The notes: generated by a model not told the origin, from the letters alone. DNA of 41,318 nt from Herpetosiphon gulosus (GCF_039545135.1 NZ_BAABRU010000032.1:1-41318); one strand, 5' to 3'. Positions 7,501 to 16,304 are shown, numbered from the stretch's first letter. Made by a program: numbers and translations.

Positions 7501-10225
7501 GGGCACAGGCCAATTGATTGTGGCGTTGCAGGCCGTGGGTCGCACCAGCGACGCGACGTATTTTCTACAACAAATGGCGAAGGGCCAAACGGCGAGTGGG
7601 GGAATACCCTATTCGTTGCAGGGGACGAACAACGGCTATTGGACGATGAGCACGGCGAATGCGGTGTCGAGCGCAGCCTGGTTGATTTTTGCCGATGCTG
7701 CCTTTAACCCGCTTGGCCTGATTGGTGATGATCAAGCACCAACTGCGCCTACCAATCTGACAGTTTCGTTAATCACGGCTACAACTGCCCAGCTTGCTTG
7801 GAATGCGGCGAATGACAATATTGGGGTTGAAGGCTATGCAGTGTATCTCAATAACGCTGTTACTCCAGTAGCTGAATGTCGAGCTGTTCATACAACTCAA
7901 TGCACGTTGACCAGCCTGAATCCACTCACTGCTTATAGTATTACGGTCAAAGCCTTTGATGCGGCGGGCAATGTTTCGGTTGTGAGTAATTCGGTTGACA
8001 TAACTACGCCTGATCTTGATCGGATTGCCCCGACTGCCCCGACCAACCTGAATGCTACCGATGTGACTGCTGCCAGTATGCTGCTTCGTTGGGCGGCTTC
8101 AAGTGATAATGTCGGCGTGATTGGCTATAACGCCTATCTTGGCACGAACCCGATTGCGGTTGCCAGTTGCAATGGCGTAACGACAACCGTATGTAGCCTG
8201 ACTAGACTTACGCCCAATACTGAATATAGCATTACGGTCAAAGCCTTTGATGCGGTGGGTAATGTTTCTGCTGCCAGCGCTAACATCAGCGTGACAACCT
8301 TGGCCGATACTCAAGCCCCAACACCACCATTGAATCTTCAGGTTTTGGCTAAAACCATGACGACGATTGGCATAAGTTGGACGGCTTCAAGCGATAATGT
8401 CGGCGTGGTTGGCTATAATGCCTATCTTGGCACGAACTCAATTGCGGTTGCCAGCTGCAATGCTGTAACGACAACCATGTGTAGCCTAACCGGACTTACG
8501 CCCAATACTCAATACAGCATTACGCTGAAAGCCTTTGATGCGGTGGGTAATGTTTCTGCTGCCAGCAATGGGTTGGTTATTCGTACCAACCCATTACCAA
8601 CATTTGGCAATCCTTGGTATGTGCTTGATGGCGCTACTCAAACTATACCAAGCCAACTCAGCACAACCAGTGGCGATGCCGCCGCCAGCGATTCGATTCC
8701 AGCGGCGAGTGCAACCAACATCGATGGTCAGGCAACTCAAACCATCAGCTATGAGGCCAAAAATCTCACGGCTAGCTACGATAGCAGCAAAACCACCCAG
8801 TTTGAGTTGTTTATTGATGCAGGCACGGCAGTTGGCAATGGCACCCAAGCACGCGTTGCCTATGATTTTACTGGCGATGGCACATGGGATCGAATCGAAA
8901 CCTACAACTATTTTGCGACTGATCCGGTGAATAGTTGGGAACGCTATAACCATACTCGTGGATTACGCTCAGCAACGGGCAGCTTTGCCAATTTGACCAA
9001 TGGCAAGGTGAAACTTGAGCTTTGGAATGCAATCGGCAATAACCCATCGATCATTCGCACGAGTGCAAGTAGCGCCGATGGGCAACAATCAACCTTGATT
9101 TTGCCATTCTTGGTAACAACCGTTGATAGCGAGGCTCCCACTGCGCCAACCAACCTTCTGCGCGGCACGACGACTGCTAGCTCAGCAGCCTTTACCTGGC
9201 AAGCATCAAGCGATAACGTCGGGGTCGTGGGTTATTCAGCCTACCTCAATGGTAGTCAGGTTGCTGAAGCAAATTGTCAGATGGTGACAGGCCTCGGCTG
9301 TACTATCACTGGCTTGAGTGCCAATACCAGTTATAGCGTGGTGGTTACAGCCTTTGATGCTGCTGGCAATCAATCCGAGGCTAGCGCAAGCATCGCATTT
9401 ACTACTCCCGAATTGGATACGATTAAGCCAACAGCGCCAACAAATGTTGCAATTGCCAATATAGGCTCTACCACGGCTACGATTAGCTGGAATGCAGCGA
9501 CTGATAATCTGGGAATTGTTGGTTATTCGGTGTATCTGAATGGGGCAACTCAAGCAGCCAGTGGGTGTAGCCTTGTCGTTACGCTGAGCTGTGCGCTGAG
9601 TGGCTTGAGTGCCAATACCAGTTATAGCGTGGTGGTTACAGCCTTTGATGCTGCTGGCAATCAATCCGAGGCTAGCCTAACTGTCACGTTCATAACTCCG
9701 TCCAACCCATTTCGTTCGCAGTTGTATCTGCTTGATGGTGCTAGCCAAACCGCTAGCGGAATGTTGAGTATGATTCCGGGCAATGCTGCGGCTAGTGATC
9801 AGCTTGCGAGTGCCCAAAATGGGAACTGGGATGGGCTGCCAACTAATGCTATCACCTATCAGATTAATGATCTGACGGCAACCTATGATCCTGCGAAAAC
9901 TACTCAATTTAATCTCTATCTTGATGCAGGCACAGGCGTAGGCAACGCCAGCCAAGTGCGCGTTTCTTACGATTTTACTGGCGATGGCACATGGGATCGG
10001 ATCGAAACCTATAACTATTTTGCGACTGATCCGGTGGCTGGCTGGGAACTATACACTCATACTCGTGGGTTGCGCTCGGCAACAGGTAGCTTTGCCAATT
10101 TGACCAATGGTAAACTGAAAGTTGAACTTTGGAATGCAATTGGCAATGGTGAATCGCTCGTGCGAACGAGTGCCACGACGGCTGATGGCCAGCAATCGGC
10201 GCTGACGCTGCCATTTAGTGAATAA
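4562..10225 (+). CDS. Large secreted multidomain protein: three near-identical alpha-helical-barrel domains, five FN3, two C-terminal beta-type domains
   Basis: 1,887 aa. A signal peptide is followed by AAAQ (about residues 1-38). Residues about 44-387, 388-731 and 732-1052 are three copies of one helical domain of the alpha/alpha-toroid type, with repeated Trp/Asp/Glu-rich loops (GSWHNIYAC, EWHRDVGPAVW, GFQQDDGGVNGGFE). Their conservation suggests carbohydrate-active sites; I cannot assign a glycosidase family. FN3 domains lie at about 1056-1150, 1151-1248, 1249-1342, 1521-1617 and 1618-1713, several with a Cys pair. A second domain type occurs twice (about 1343-1518 and 1714-1887), with the shared signature FTGDGTWDRIETYNYFATDP. 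It resembles accessory beta-sandwich/carbohydrate-binding modules, but that is inference. AAAGGAG precedes ATG-ATG at 4562/4565. The second ATG has better spacing. Probably controlled by the divergent LacI-type regulator in response to a sugar. Confidence 0.9.
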   Translation: MMDSATLARHRIFRKITLLILTSFILGLFAFSIQSAAAQTTPTASDKAYSWLRSQQLPNGLVDSFEQGGAADDLCVVYDQAVAAIAFVVKADYDRARAVLTALRGLQWDDGSWHNIYACGNPNQVLEWHRDVGPAVWVALAVASYEAATGDLVTYREMALRAVNFGFGFQQDDGGVNGGFEATQQGYRFHSWGSTEHAIDLYAAARYFYGDQPRTGQVKQFLETVVWDAAKGRWLGGRADQRDPLDVNTWGVAALGDEYVMALEYALTTHRVTLGGIDAVDFNSDRNDIWFEGTGQLIVALQAVGRTSDATYFLQQMAKGQTANGGIPYSLQGTNNGYWTMSMANAVSSAAWLIFADAAFNPLGLGTATITSATPTPDPVMVEPPVSASDKAYSWLRSQQLPNGLVDSFEQGGAADDLCVVYDQAVAAIAFVVKADYDRARAVLTALRGSQWGDGSWHNIYACSNPNQVLEWHRDVGPAVWVALAVASYEAATGDLVTYREMALRAVNFGFGFQQDDGGVNGGFEATQQGYRFHSWGSTEHAIDLYAAARYFYGDQPRTGQVKQFLETVVWDAAKGRWLGGRADQRDPLDVNTWGVAALGDEYVMALEYALTTHRVTLGGIDAVDFNSDRNDIWFEGTGQLIVALQAVGRTSDATYFLQQMAKGQTANGGIPYSLQGTNNGYWTMSTANAVSSAAWLIFADAAFNPLGLGTANITSAAPTPDPVMVEPPVSASDKAYSWLRSQQLPNGLVDSFEQGGAADDLCVVYDQAVAAIAFVVKADYDRARAVLTALRGLQWSDGSWHNIYACSNPNQVLEWHRDVGPAVWVALAVASYEAATGDLVTYREMALRAVNFGFGFQQDDGGVNGGFEATQQGYRFHSWGSTEHAIDLYAAARYFYGDQPRTGQVKQFLETVVWDAAKGRWLGGRADQRDPLDVNTWGVAALGDEYVMALEYALTTHRVTLGGIDAVDFNSDHNDIWFEGTGQLIVALQAVGRTSDATYFLQQMAKGQTASGGIPYSLQGTNNGYWTMSTANAVSSAAWLIFADAAFNPLGLIGDDQAPTAPTNLTVSLITATTAQLAWNAANDNIGVEGYAVYLNNAVTPVAECRAVHTTQCTLTSLNPLTAYSITVKAFDAAGNVSVVSNSVDITTPDLDRIAPTAPTNLNATDVTAASMLLRWAASSDNVGVIGYNAYLGTNPIAVASCNGVTTTVCSLTRLTPNTEYSITVKAFDAVGNVSAASANISVTTLADTQAPTPPLNLQVLAKTMTTIGISWTASSDNVGVVGYNAYLGTNSIAVASCNAVTTTMCSLTGLTPNTQYSITLKAFDAVGNVSAASNGLVIRTNPLPTFGNPWYVLDGATQTIPSQLSTTSGDAAASDSIPAASATNIDGQATQTISYEAKNLTASYDSSKTTQFELFIDAGTAVGNGTQARVAYDFTGDGTWDRIETYNYFATDPVNSWERYNHTRGLRSATGSFANLTNGKVKLELWNAIGNNPSIIRTSASSADGQQSTLILPFLVTTVDSEAPTAPTNLLRGTTTASSAAFTWQASSDNVGVVGYSAYLNGSQVAEANCQMVTGLGCTITGLSANTSYSVVVTAFDAAGNQSEASASIAFTTPELDTIKPTAPTNVAIANIGSTTATISWNAATDNLGIVGYSVYLNGATQAASGCSLVVTLSCALSGLSANTSYSVVVTAFDAAGNQSEASLTVTFITPSNPFRSQLYLLDGASQTASGMLSMIPGNAAASDQLASAQNGNWDGLPTNAITYQINDLTATYDPAKTTQFNLYLDAGTGVGNASQVRVSYDFTGDGTWDRIETYNYFATDPVAGWELYTHTRGLRSATGSFANLTNGKLKVELWNAIGNGESLVRTSATTADGQQSALTLPFSE
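4691..7725 (+). repeat. Three tandem 1,032-bp in-gene repeats
   Basis: Units start at 4691, 5723 and 6755, exactly 1,032 bp (344 codons) apart. The third lacks the linker and ends near 7725. By eye they differ at only a few dozen bases. Protein differences include LQWDDG/SQWGDG/LQWSDG, CGNPN/CSNPN, MSMANA/MSTANA, NSDRND/NSDHND and TANGG/TASGG. The identity indicates recent duplication or ongoing gene conversion. Confidence 0.97.
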
Positions 10226-10861
10226 CGTTCGTTGTTGAGCATTCTCGAGAAGCATTTAAAGCTGGCGGGTTTGATTTGGATGCCAGCCATTTACAGATTC
10301 GCCGTATCTTGATGGCTCTGGTAATGCTTGGTGTGGTGACACCCTGGAACTGGGGCGCTGGAATATTAGAAATCTGGTGCAACCATGCTGTTTCAGCACA
10401 ATGGTTGCACCAGATTTCCAGCGGCAGCTAGCGGCGCTATGGATGGAATCTGATACATTGACCATCGTTTTCGATTGACAGCAATCCCCTTTATCTCCCA
10501 TGCTCGTGCTCGTGGTCGGCGCAACTGAACTCCTGATCTCCCTCCACGCCAATAGATCATTGAAGCCCATGACCCTACTTATCATGACCGTGCGGCGCTA
10601 TGGATCGGCCTTCGTAAGCTGCATTCCATGAACCGTTGCAACTGATATTGAGTAAGTCCCTGATTTGCTCTGAATGATTTATTCAAATATCTAGATAATA
10701 TTGTTTCCTCGCCAAACTTGATCTATCGATGGTACGAGTTTTTAATGGTTATCAGCGTTTTTGCAACAAGCGATGTATAATTCAAAATAACCCCAACTGC
10801 AATAAATCTGCTCCATGATGCTCTATGTAGTAAGTAATCACTTGGTAGAAGGAGTGCTTTG
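10226..10861. other. Gene-free stretch with a large hairpin and a short direct repeat
   Basis: No convincing gene is present; the open frames lack family patterns and ribosome sites. It contains the hairpin at 10356-10423 and a 14-bp direct repeat, GCGGCGCTATGGAT, at 10431-10444 and 10592-10605. The last 150 bp become AT-rich and lead to the AAGGAG of the next gene. It may include the decayed remains of something larger, but nothing recognisable is left. Confidence 0.5.
10356..10423. other. Long hairpin, 17-bp perfect stem with extensions
   Basis: AAATCTGGTGCAACCAT (10370-10386) pairs perfectly with 10401-10417. Inside the loop GCTG-TTT-CAGC (10387-10397) can form a small stem. Outside, CGCTGG (10356-10361) pairs with CCAGCG (10418-10423) across an 8-nt one-sided bulge. 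No T-run follows, so it is not a standard terminator. It could be a MITE-like palindrome or a structured RNA. Confidence 0.6.
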
Positions 10862-11053
10862 ATGAAGCCTGAAGACATTGCCAAAAAAGTTCGCGAAGTT
10901 GCCGAAGAAAGCTTGAAAAACGCCCATACCAACGACTCCGATGATCAACTTGACCAAGCTAACGAGCCGCATGATCGTCGCCCAGTCAAAGAGGCCGATG
11001 AACATATTACCTTGCGCAAACGCCGCCGTCCTAGTGGCAACGATGATGATTAA
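10862..11053 (+). CDS. Small, highly charged hypothetical protein (63 aa)
   Basis: Not recognised. It starts MKPEDIAKKVREVAEESL, predicted amphipathic helix, followed by an Asp/Asn-rich middle, an RKRRRP basic patch and a GNDDD tail. There is no signal peptide or membrane segment. AAGGAG at 10849-10854 sits 7 nt before the ATG at 10862, so it is probably translated. The TTG just before is an unlikely start. It lies 55 bp upstream of the clostripain-like gene on the same strand. The two ribosome sites look alike (AGGAGTG), so they may share a transcript. The composition suggests a disordered cytoplasmic protein, perhaps nucleic-acid binding; this is a guess. Confidence 0.65.
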   Translation: MKPEDIAKKVREVAEESLKNAHTNDSDDQLDQANEPHDRRPVKEADEHITLRKRRRPSGNDDD

Positions 11054-11108
11054 TCGTTGACCCATGTTAGGTAAAATATTCATTTTTTGCACTTTGTAGG
11101 AGTGTTGT

Positions 11109-13355
11109 ATGCAGCAGATTGCGCCGCGACGCTGGCGTTTGATTCGTTTTAGCCTCATTTTACTCTTGCTCTTAGCCGCTTGTGCCGATCTCTCCGAACC
11201 AACTCCGGTGGCAAAACGCACTCCGATTGCTGGCCAAGCTACGCCCGCCGACCCAACTCGCACCCCCGCTGGCCGCGATGATCAGACCTGGCTGATTATG
11301 CTCTACTCCGATGCCGACGATGAGATTCTTGAAGAAGATATGCTCAACGACATCAACGAGGCTGAACTGGTTGGTTCAACCGATCGGGTGCGTGTAGTTG
11401 CTCAGGTTGATCGTTACGATGGCGGCTTCGATGGCGATGGCGATTGGACGAGCACCAAACGCTTTTACATCGAACAAGACGACAATCTTGAGCAAATGAA
11501 CTCGAAAGAAGTCGCTGATCTCGGCGAAGTTAATATGGCCGATGCCGATACCTTGATCGATTTTGTCACCTGGGCCGCCAAAACCTATCCCTCAGACAAA
11601 TATGTATTAATTATGTCTGACCATGGCGCTGGCTGGCCTGGCGGCTGGAGCGATCCAGATCCTTCAACCACAGGTCGCCACGATATTCCGCTGGCTGAGA
11701 GCTTTGGCGATATGCTCTTTCTAATGGAAATGAGCGAAGCACTCGAACATATCATCGCAGAAACTAACATTGGCGAATTCGAGTTGATTGGTTTCGATGC
11801 CTGCTTGATGAGCCATGTTGAGGTCTATAGCGCAATTGCGCCCTATGCTCGTTACGCCGTGGCCTCGCAAGAGCTTGAGCCATCATTGGGTTGGGCGTAT
11901 GCTGCAATTTTAGGGCGCTTAACCGATAGTCCTGAGATTGATGGCGCTGAGCTGTCACGGGCGATTGTCGATAGTTACATCGAGCAAGATCAACAAATTC
12001 TTGATGATGATGCCCGCGCCAAATATGTTTCGCGTACCTACGATTTTGATGGCGATGTTTCTGCCGAGGAAGTTTTAGAGCAAGAGCGCAAGGCGATCAC
12101 CCTAACAGCAATCGATTTGGGCAAATTGCCTGCGGTGATCGATGCCCTTGATCGCTTGGTCATCACTTTGTCCGAGGCTGAGCGCAAAGATATAGCGGCA
12201 GCGCGGCGCTACACCCAAGCCTTCGAGAGCGTGTTTGATAGCGATCAACCTAAGCCCTATATTGATCTTGGGCACTTTGCTCAATTGCTTAAGCAAAAAG
12301 TCAATGTGCCAAGTGTCAACAAAGCCGCCGATGACCTGATTGCAGCGATTGATCGCAGTTTGATCGCTGAGAAACATGGCGATGAAAGAGCTGGAGCAAC
12401 TGGCATTTCGATCCATTTTCCCAACTCCAAACTGTATACCAGCGCCGATGCTGGCTACAAATCCTATAACACGGTTGCCGTAAGCTTCGTCAACGATTCG
12501 CTATGGGATGAATTTTTGGCCTTCCAATACGCCAAAAAGCCGCTACCTACTACGATTGAGCAACCAACCGCAACCGTTGAACGCCAGCCAACTCCAACCC
12601 CAGAGCCAATTGATGTGACCGAGGTTGAAGCACCAGGCTCCGAGCCTATTACGGTTGCAGCGATCGAACTTTCCAGTACAACCGCTAGTCTCGATCAGCC
12701 AGTTGTACTCACGAGCAGCATCACTGGCGATAATATTGCCTTTGTCTATATTTTCATCGGCTACTACGATCAAGAATCCGATTCAATTCAAGTCTTGGAT
12801 ATGGACTACCTTGATGCTGAGCAGACGCGTGAAATTGGCGGGGTCTTTTATCCCGATTGGGGCGAGGCCTCGACAATTGATATTGAGTTCGAGTGGGATA
12901 CACAAGTTTTTGCCATGCACAACGAAACCACCTCAAGCCTAGCCTTGTTCAGCCCCGAGGATTATGGTGCATCGCCCGAAGATGCCACTTATACGGTCGA
13001 AGGCTTGTACACTACGGCCAAAGGCAAAAAGACCCGTCGCGCGTTGATGTTGTTCAGCAATGGCGAGTTGGTCCAAGTGCTTGGCTATACCGGCAAAGAA
13101 GATACTGGCTCGTTGCGCGAAATCAACCCCAAACGTGGCGATAAATTTGTCGTGCTCGACACCTGGCTGGAAGAATCGCAGCAAACTGGCGAGAGTGAAT
13201 TTGTCAATTACGAAGGCGAAACCTTTGTATTTGGCGACGATAACTTTACCTGGGAGCTTGAGCCAGCCCCCGCTGGGAATTACCTCGTTGGCTTCTTCGC
13301 TGAAGATTTTGATGGGAATGTCTACTCAGCCTATGAAACCTTGATTGTCGAGTAA
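11109..13355 (+). CDS. Clostripain-family (C11) cysteine peptidase, lipoprotein
   Basis: 748 aa. The N-terminus is a lipoprotein signal (hydrophobic Leu run, then LAAC; lipid-bearing Cys25), so the protein is exported and membrane-anchored. A Pro/Thr linker leads to the peptidase domain at about residues 58-460, with WLIMLYSDADDE at its start. The family's catalytic pair is present: His172 in SDHGAGW and Cys232 in GFDACLM. Such enzymes usually cleave after Arg or Lys and often mature by self-cleavage; neither is shown here. After a Pro/Thr-rich stretch (about 480-510), residues 520-748 form an acidic C-terminal region of beta character that I cannot assign. TAGGAG lies 8 nt before the ATG. 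It ends at a strong terminator shared with the convergent gene. Confidence 0.92.
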   Translation: MQQIAPRRWRLIRFSLILLLLLAACADLSEPTPVAKRTPIAGQATPADPTRTPAGRDDQTWLIMLYSDADDEILEEDMLNDINEAELVGSTDRVRVVAQVDRYDGGFDGDGDWTSTKRFYIEQDDNLEQMNSKEVADLGEVNMADADTLIDFVTWAAKTYPSDKYVLIMSDHGAGWPGGWSDPDPSTTGRHDIPLAESFGDMLFLMEMSEALEHIIAETNIGEFELIGFDACLMSHVEVYSAIAPYARYAVASQELEPSLGWAYAAILGRLTDSPEIDGAELSRAIVDSYIEQDQQILDDDARAKYVSRTYDFDGDVSAEEVLEQERKAITLTAIDLGKLPAVIDALDRLVITLSEAERKDIAAARRYTQAFESVFDSDQPKPYIDLGHFAQLLKQKVNVPSVNKAADDLIAAIDRSLIAEKHGDERAGATGISIHFPNSKLYTSADAGYKSYNTVAVSFVNDSLWDEFLAFQYAKKPLPTTIEQPTATVERQPTPTPEPIDVTEVEAPGSEPITVAAIELSSTTASLDQPVVLTSSITGDNIAFVYIFIGYYDQESDSIQVLDMDYLDAEQTREIGGVFYPDWGEASTIDIEFEWDTQVFAMHNETTSSLALFSPEDYGASPEDATYTVEGLYTTAKGKKTRRALMLFSNGELVQVLGYTGKEDTGSLREINPKRGDKFVVLDTWLEESQQTGESEFVNYEGETFVFGDDNFTWELEPAPAGNYLVGFFAEDFDGNVYSAYETLIVE

Positions 13356-13369
13356 ATACTTAAACAACA

Positions 13370-13406
13370 ACGGCGCTGGTTTTGCACCAGCGCCGTTCTT
13401 TATTTT
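13370..13406. terminator. Bidirectional rho-independent terminator
   Basis: An 11-bp perfect GC-rich stem, ACGGCGCTGGT (13370-13380) with 13386-13396, and a 5-nt loop. On + it is followed by TTCTTTATTTT. On - it is followed by TGTTGTTT. It lies between two convergent genes (stops at 13355 and 13422). Confidence 0.9.
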
Positions 13407-13421
13407 AGTGAGGTGGTCAAT

Positions 13422-15104
13422 CTAAGGAATCCAAATCAACCAGACTGCGCTATTGCCATAAACCGACCCAGCTAGATCGCGGAAGGTGATCGTAAGTTCT
13501 TGATCAAGCCATGATTGTAATTCGCTGCGCGAAATTTCGACAACTTGGGGCGTGGTTAAGGTGTGTTCATACAACACTGCATTATCAGCCCAAACCGTCA
13601 TTTGATCATCAACCCGAACTTCGGCAATCGCATCAGGACGCGATGAAAGATAGAAACGCCCCGTTGTTGGCAATGGGCTATTGATTGTTAATGTCGTCGT
13701 GTAATAAATTTGGCCTTGTTGGTCAATTGGCAGAAGCGGCTGAGCCACGGCATTAATCACTATTGGGAAAATTGGGCGGCTATCGGTTACCAGTGGCAAG
13801 AAGGTGGTTGAGCTACCTGCTACTGGCGTTACGCTTGGTTGGATCGTCGGCGTGGCGGTTGGGGTACTAGTTGCCGTTGGGGTACTGGTTGCCGTTGGGG
13901 TACTAGTTGCCGTTGGGGTTACGGTTGGCGTACTGGTTGCAGCAGGAACCCGCCGTAATAAAACGCTTATGCTATTACCATAAAAATTTGAGGTCGCAAT
14001 ATCGACCAAACCATCGTTATTCAAATCGGCATAGATCAACGACGTTGGGTGTACACCTGAGGTAACTAGTTGCGGACTGCTAAAACTGGCATTGCCTAAG
14101 CCAAAATAAATACTGACCGTGCCAGGATCAACATCATTAACCGTATTAGTTGCCAAGATATCCAGCATGCCGTCACCATCGAGGTCAGTTATTTCAATAT
14201 CGCCTGGGCCTTGCAAGAAAATCGTTGGAGCAAGCGGCGTAAAGCTACCACTCCCATTATTGATCAAGCGGGTCATGCTTTGTTCCCAACGGTTAACCGC
14301 GATAATATCGTTATCGCTATCACCATCGATATCGCCAATGCCTGCGCTATGTGGAACATTGCCAACGCCATAATTAACTGTTGGACTAAACGTGCCGTTC
14401 GCATTATTAATCAACACGCTGACACTATCGCTACCAGCATTGGCCACAACCACATCAGGATAACCATCGCCAGTCAGATCGCCAACTGCCTCAAGCGTTG
14501 GCGAGGCCTGCACCATATAAATTGTTTGATTGGCGAAGGTTCCATTACCATTGCCCAATAAAATACTAACCCCTTGACTATCTTGGTTGGTCACAACCGC
14601 ATCAAGTTCAGTATCTTGATTCAGATCACGCAAAATTACGTCGGTTGGGCGTGAACCAGTGCTAAAAGATTGAGCAATTTGGAATGTGCCATCGCCATTA
14701 CCAAGCAATACCCCCAATTGGTTAGAGGTTTGTTTCGTAACCACAATATCTAAATCGTTATCACCATCAACATCGCCAACATCGATGCCACAAGGCGTAG
14801 CGACGCTATAAGTGGTGCGAGCTGGAAAAACGCCAGCTCCATTATTCAAAAATATTTGAACTTCGCTACTTGCCTGATTTGTGGTCGCCAGATCAACAAA
14901 ACCATCGCCATTGAAATCACCACGACCTAATTCGCATGGGCGGCTTGGTGAGCTATAGGTCACCACCGGATGAAAATCAATTGGATTAGGCAGCGTTTGA
15001 GCAAACAAGCCTTGACTATTGGCGTTAACCACCAACCAACTGCTCACGACAATTGTGCCTATGCTAGCCAGCATGGCACGCCGAAAAAACATTGTGGTCT
15101 GCAT
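13422..15104 (-). CDS. Secreted VCBS/FG-GAP repeat protein (predicted seven-bladed propeller)
   Basis: 560 aa. Start ATG at 15104 is preceded by GGGAG and begins a signal peptide (MQTTMFFRRAMLASIGTIVV, then a hydrophobic run). Seven repeats carry the calcium-binding-like motif D-x-x-x-D-x-x-x-D: GDFNGDGFVDLAT, GDVDGDNDLDIVV, RDLNQDTELDAVV, GDLTGDGYPDVVV, GDIDGDSDNDIIA, TDLDGDGMLDILA and ADLNNDGLVDIAT. Seven is the usual number for a closed integrin-type propeller. A Thr/Pro-rich linker (about 393-417) leads to a C-terminal beta-rich domain. Such proteins are extracellular and often bind ligands or surfaces; no enzymatic motif is seen. An upstream start at 15149 lacks a signal-like N-terminus. 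Confidence 0.9.
   Translation of the reverse strand: MQTTMFFRRAMLASIGTIVVSSWLVVNANSQGLFAQTLPNPIDFHPVVTYSSPSRPCELGRGDFNGDGFVDLATTNQASSEVQIFLNNGAGVFPARTTYSVATPCGIDVGDVDGDNDLDIVVTKQTSNQLGVLLGNGDGTFQIAQSFSTGSRPTDVILRDLNQDTELDAVVTNQDSQGVSILLGNGNGTFANQTIYMVQASPTLEAVGDLTGDGYPDVVVANAGSDSVSVLINNANGTFSPTVNYGVGNVPHSAGIGDIDGDSDNDIIAVNRWEQSMTRLINNGSGSFTPLAPTIFLQGPGDIEITDLDGDGMLDILATNTVNDVDPGTVSIYFGLGNASFSSPQLVTSGVHPTSLIYADLNNDGLVDIATSNFYGNSISVLLRRVPAATSTPTVTPTATSTPTATSTPTATSTPTATPTIQPSVTPVAGSSTTFLPLVTDSRPIFPIVINAVAQPLLPIDQQGQIYYTTTLTINSPLPTTGRFYLSSRPDAIAEVRVDDQMTVWADNAVLYEHTLTTPQVVEISRSELQSWLDQELTITFRDLAGSVYGNSAVWLIWIP
13855..13926 (-). repeat. Four 18-bp tandem repeats in the Thr/Pro linker
   Basis: Units at 13855, 13873, 13891 and 13909 (pattern G-C/G-C-GTTGGGGTACT-A/G-GTT), each encoding a TSTPTA-like hexapeptide. 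The length may vary between strains by slippage. Confidence 0.85.
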
Positions 15105-15337
15105 AAATCTCCCATCAATCGAAATGTAGGGTTTTGTTCCTCTCTGCACTGAGGCTACAATGACAGTATAGCATAGCGTATTTGGTGTTACTATCCTTCT
15201 GTTTGCAGGAATACACTGGGGATATTCTGCTCTGTTTTACTATTAGAGCAGCTACCCTCAAAGGTATAAGCTCCTTTGCGGCCACATACTGCTCTCAAGG
15301 GGCTTGTCGCATTTTCAAATCCCTGTAATCAAGCAAA

Positions 15338-16294
15338 TTAAGTAAAGGGATGGGTGTGATGATATTGTGGCACTATTGGGAGCCAAAAACGCTCGTTACT
15401 GCCGCTGAAGTGGCTATCAAGTATACTTCGTGTGCGCAAATCGCGGATGATCCGCGAGATCGTAGCACGGGTTGAACCAACCGCTGAGGCAAGTTGTTCG
15501 TGGGTAATTCGCACGTCGATCAACAAGCCATGGTTGTGCTGTTTGCCAAACTGCTCGGCCAATAAATTCAAAATACCTAAGACTCGTTGGTCGAGGTAGG
15601 GATGGGCTTGGCACGAAGCCCACGCTTCCATTAGTTGTAGCCGCATGCGTAATCGTTCGATCAACAAAGGTTCACTCAATACCCGTTGCCACGGCAAGAG
15701 TTGGGCGCTAATCGGGGTATGTGCTTGTAGATAGATCGCGCAGCCATCATGAGGATGGCCACAGACTAATTGATTGGGGCCAAACAAACCTAGGAGCACT
15801 TGCGCTCCATCGGGATGATTGACCTGCAAGCTTAAAATCCCTGTTTCAATCAATAAGGCTTGATCGGCTTGTAAATGCACCATTGCACCACGCGGATAGT
15901 GTTGTTCACGGCCTCGAGTGTTATGCTGATTAAGCTGGCTGGTTTGCAGGGCATTTAACTGTTGAATAATTTGGCTTGGGCTTGTATCATTGCTAATCAC
16001 ATGGCGAGCACCAGCTTCATAGGCCTTCAAGGTTAAATGTGGATAGCTACTTTGGTTCCATCCCCACCATATTAGCTCTTGACCGCTCAAGTTTTCGGTG
16101 AGTTGGGCTAGTTCATGGTCGTTGGCAAAACTGCCGAGCAGGAGACTTTGATCAACGACAATTGCTTGTTTTGCCACTTGGCCAAGCCGTACCAAACTCA
16201 ATCTATATCCAGCATCCAGCAATTGTCCAAGCAGGGCTTGATCCGGCAGATCGCTGCTGATTAAAAGCAGTTTCAACATAACGGTGCTATCCAT
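15338..16294 (-). CDS. Crp/Fnr-type transcriptional regulator with N-terminal receiver-like domain
   Basis: 318 aa, last gene of the leftward transport unit. Residues about 1-115 look like a response-regulator receiver fold (LKLLLISSDLPD at the start, AYEAGARHVISNDTSPSQI near the end), but I see no clear phosphate-acceptor pocket. A cyclic-nucleotide-binding-like jelly roll follows, then a Crp-type helix-turn-helix (THEQLASAVGSTRATISRIIRDL). It probably senses a metabolite or metal state and controls this locus; ligand unknown. ATG at 16294 is used. ATG at 16279 (MLKLLL...) fits the domain start equally well. A perfect palindrome lies just 10 bp upstream (16305-16321). Confidence 0.85.
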   Translation of the reverse strand: MDSTVMLKLLLISSDLPDQALLGQLLDAGYRLSLVRLGQVAKQAIVVDQSLLLGSFANDHELAQLTENLSGQELIWWGWNQSSYPHLTLKAYEAGARHVISNDTSPSQIIQQLNALQTSQLNQHNTRGREQHYPRGAMVHLQADQALLIETGILSLQVNHPDGAQVLLGLFGPNQLVCGHPHDGCAIYLQAHTPISAQLLPWQRVLSEPLLIERLRMRLQLMEAWASCQAHPYLDQRVLGILNLLAEQFGKQHNHGLLIDVRITHEQLASAVGSTRATISRIIRDLRTRSILDSHFSGSNERFWLPIVPQYHHTHPFT

Positions 16295-16304
16295 CACTTA
16301 ATTA

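Noticed and set aside
4721-7545. Minus-strand open frames recurring three times inside the large secreted gene
   Set aside because: They recur only because the underlying 1,032-bp unit is triplicated; they show no protein-family pattern.
10256-10585. 109-residue minus-strand open frame in the gene-free stretch
   Set aside because: No ribosome site, no family resemblance, and it is interrupted by the 10356-10423 hairpin; treated as non-coding.
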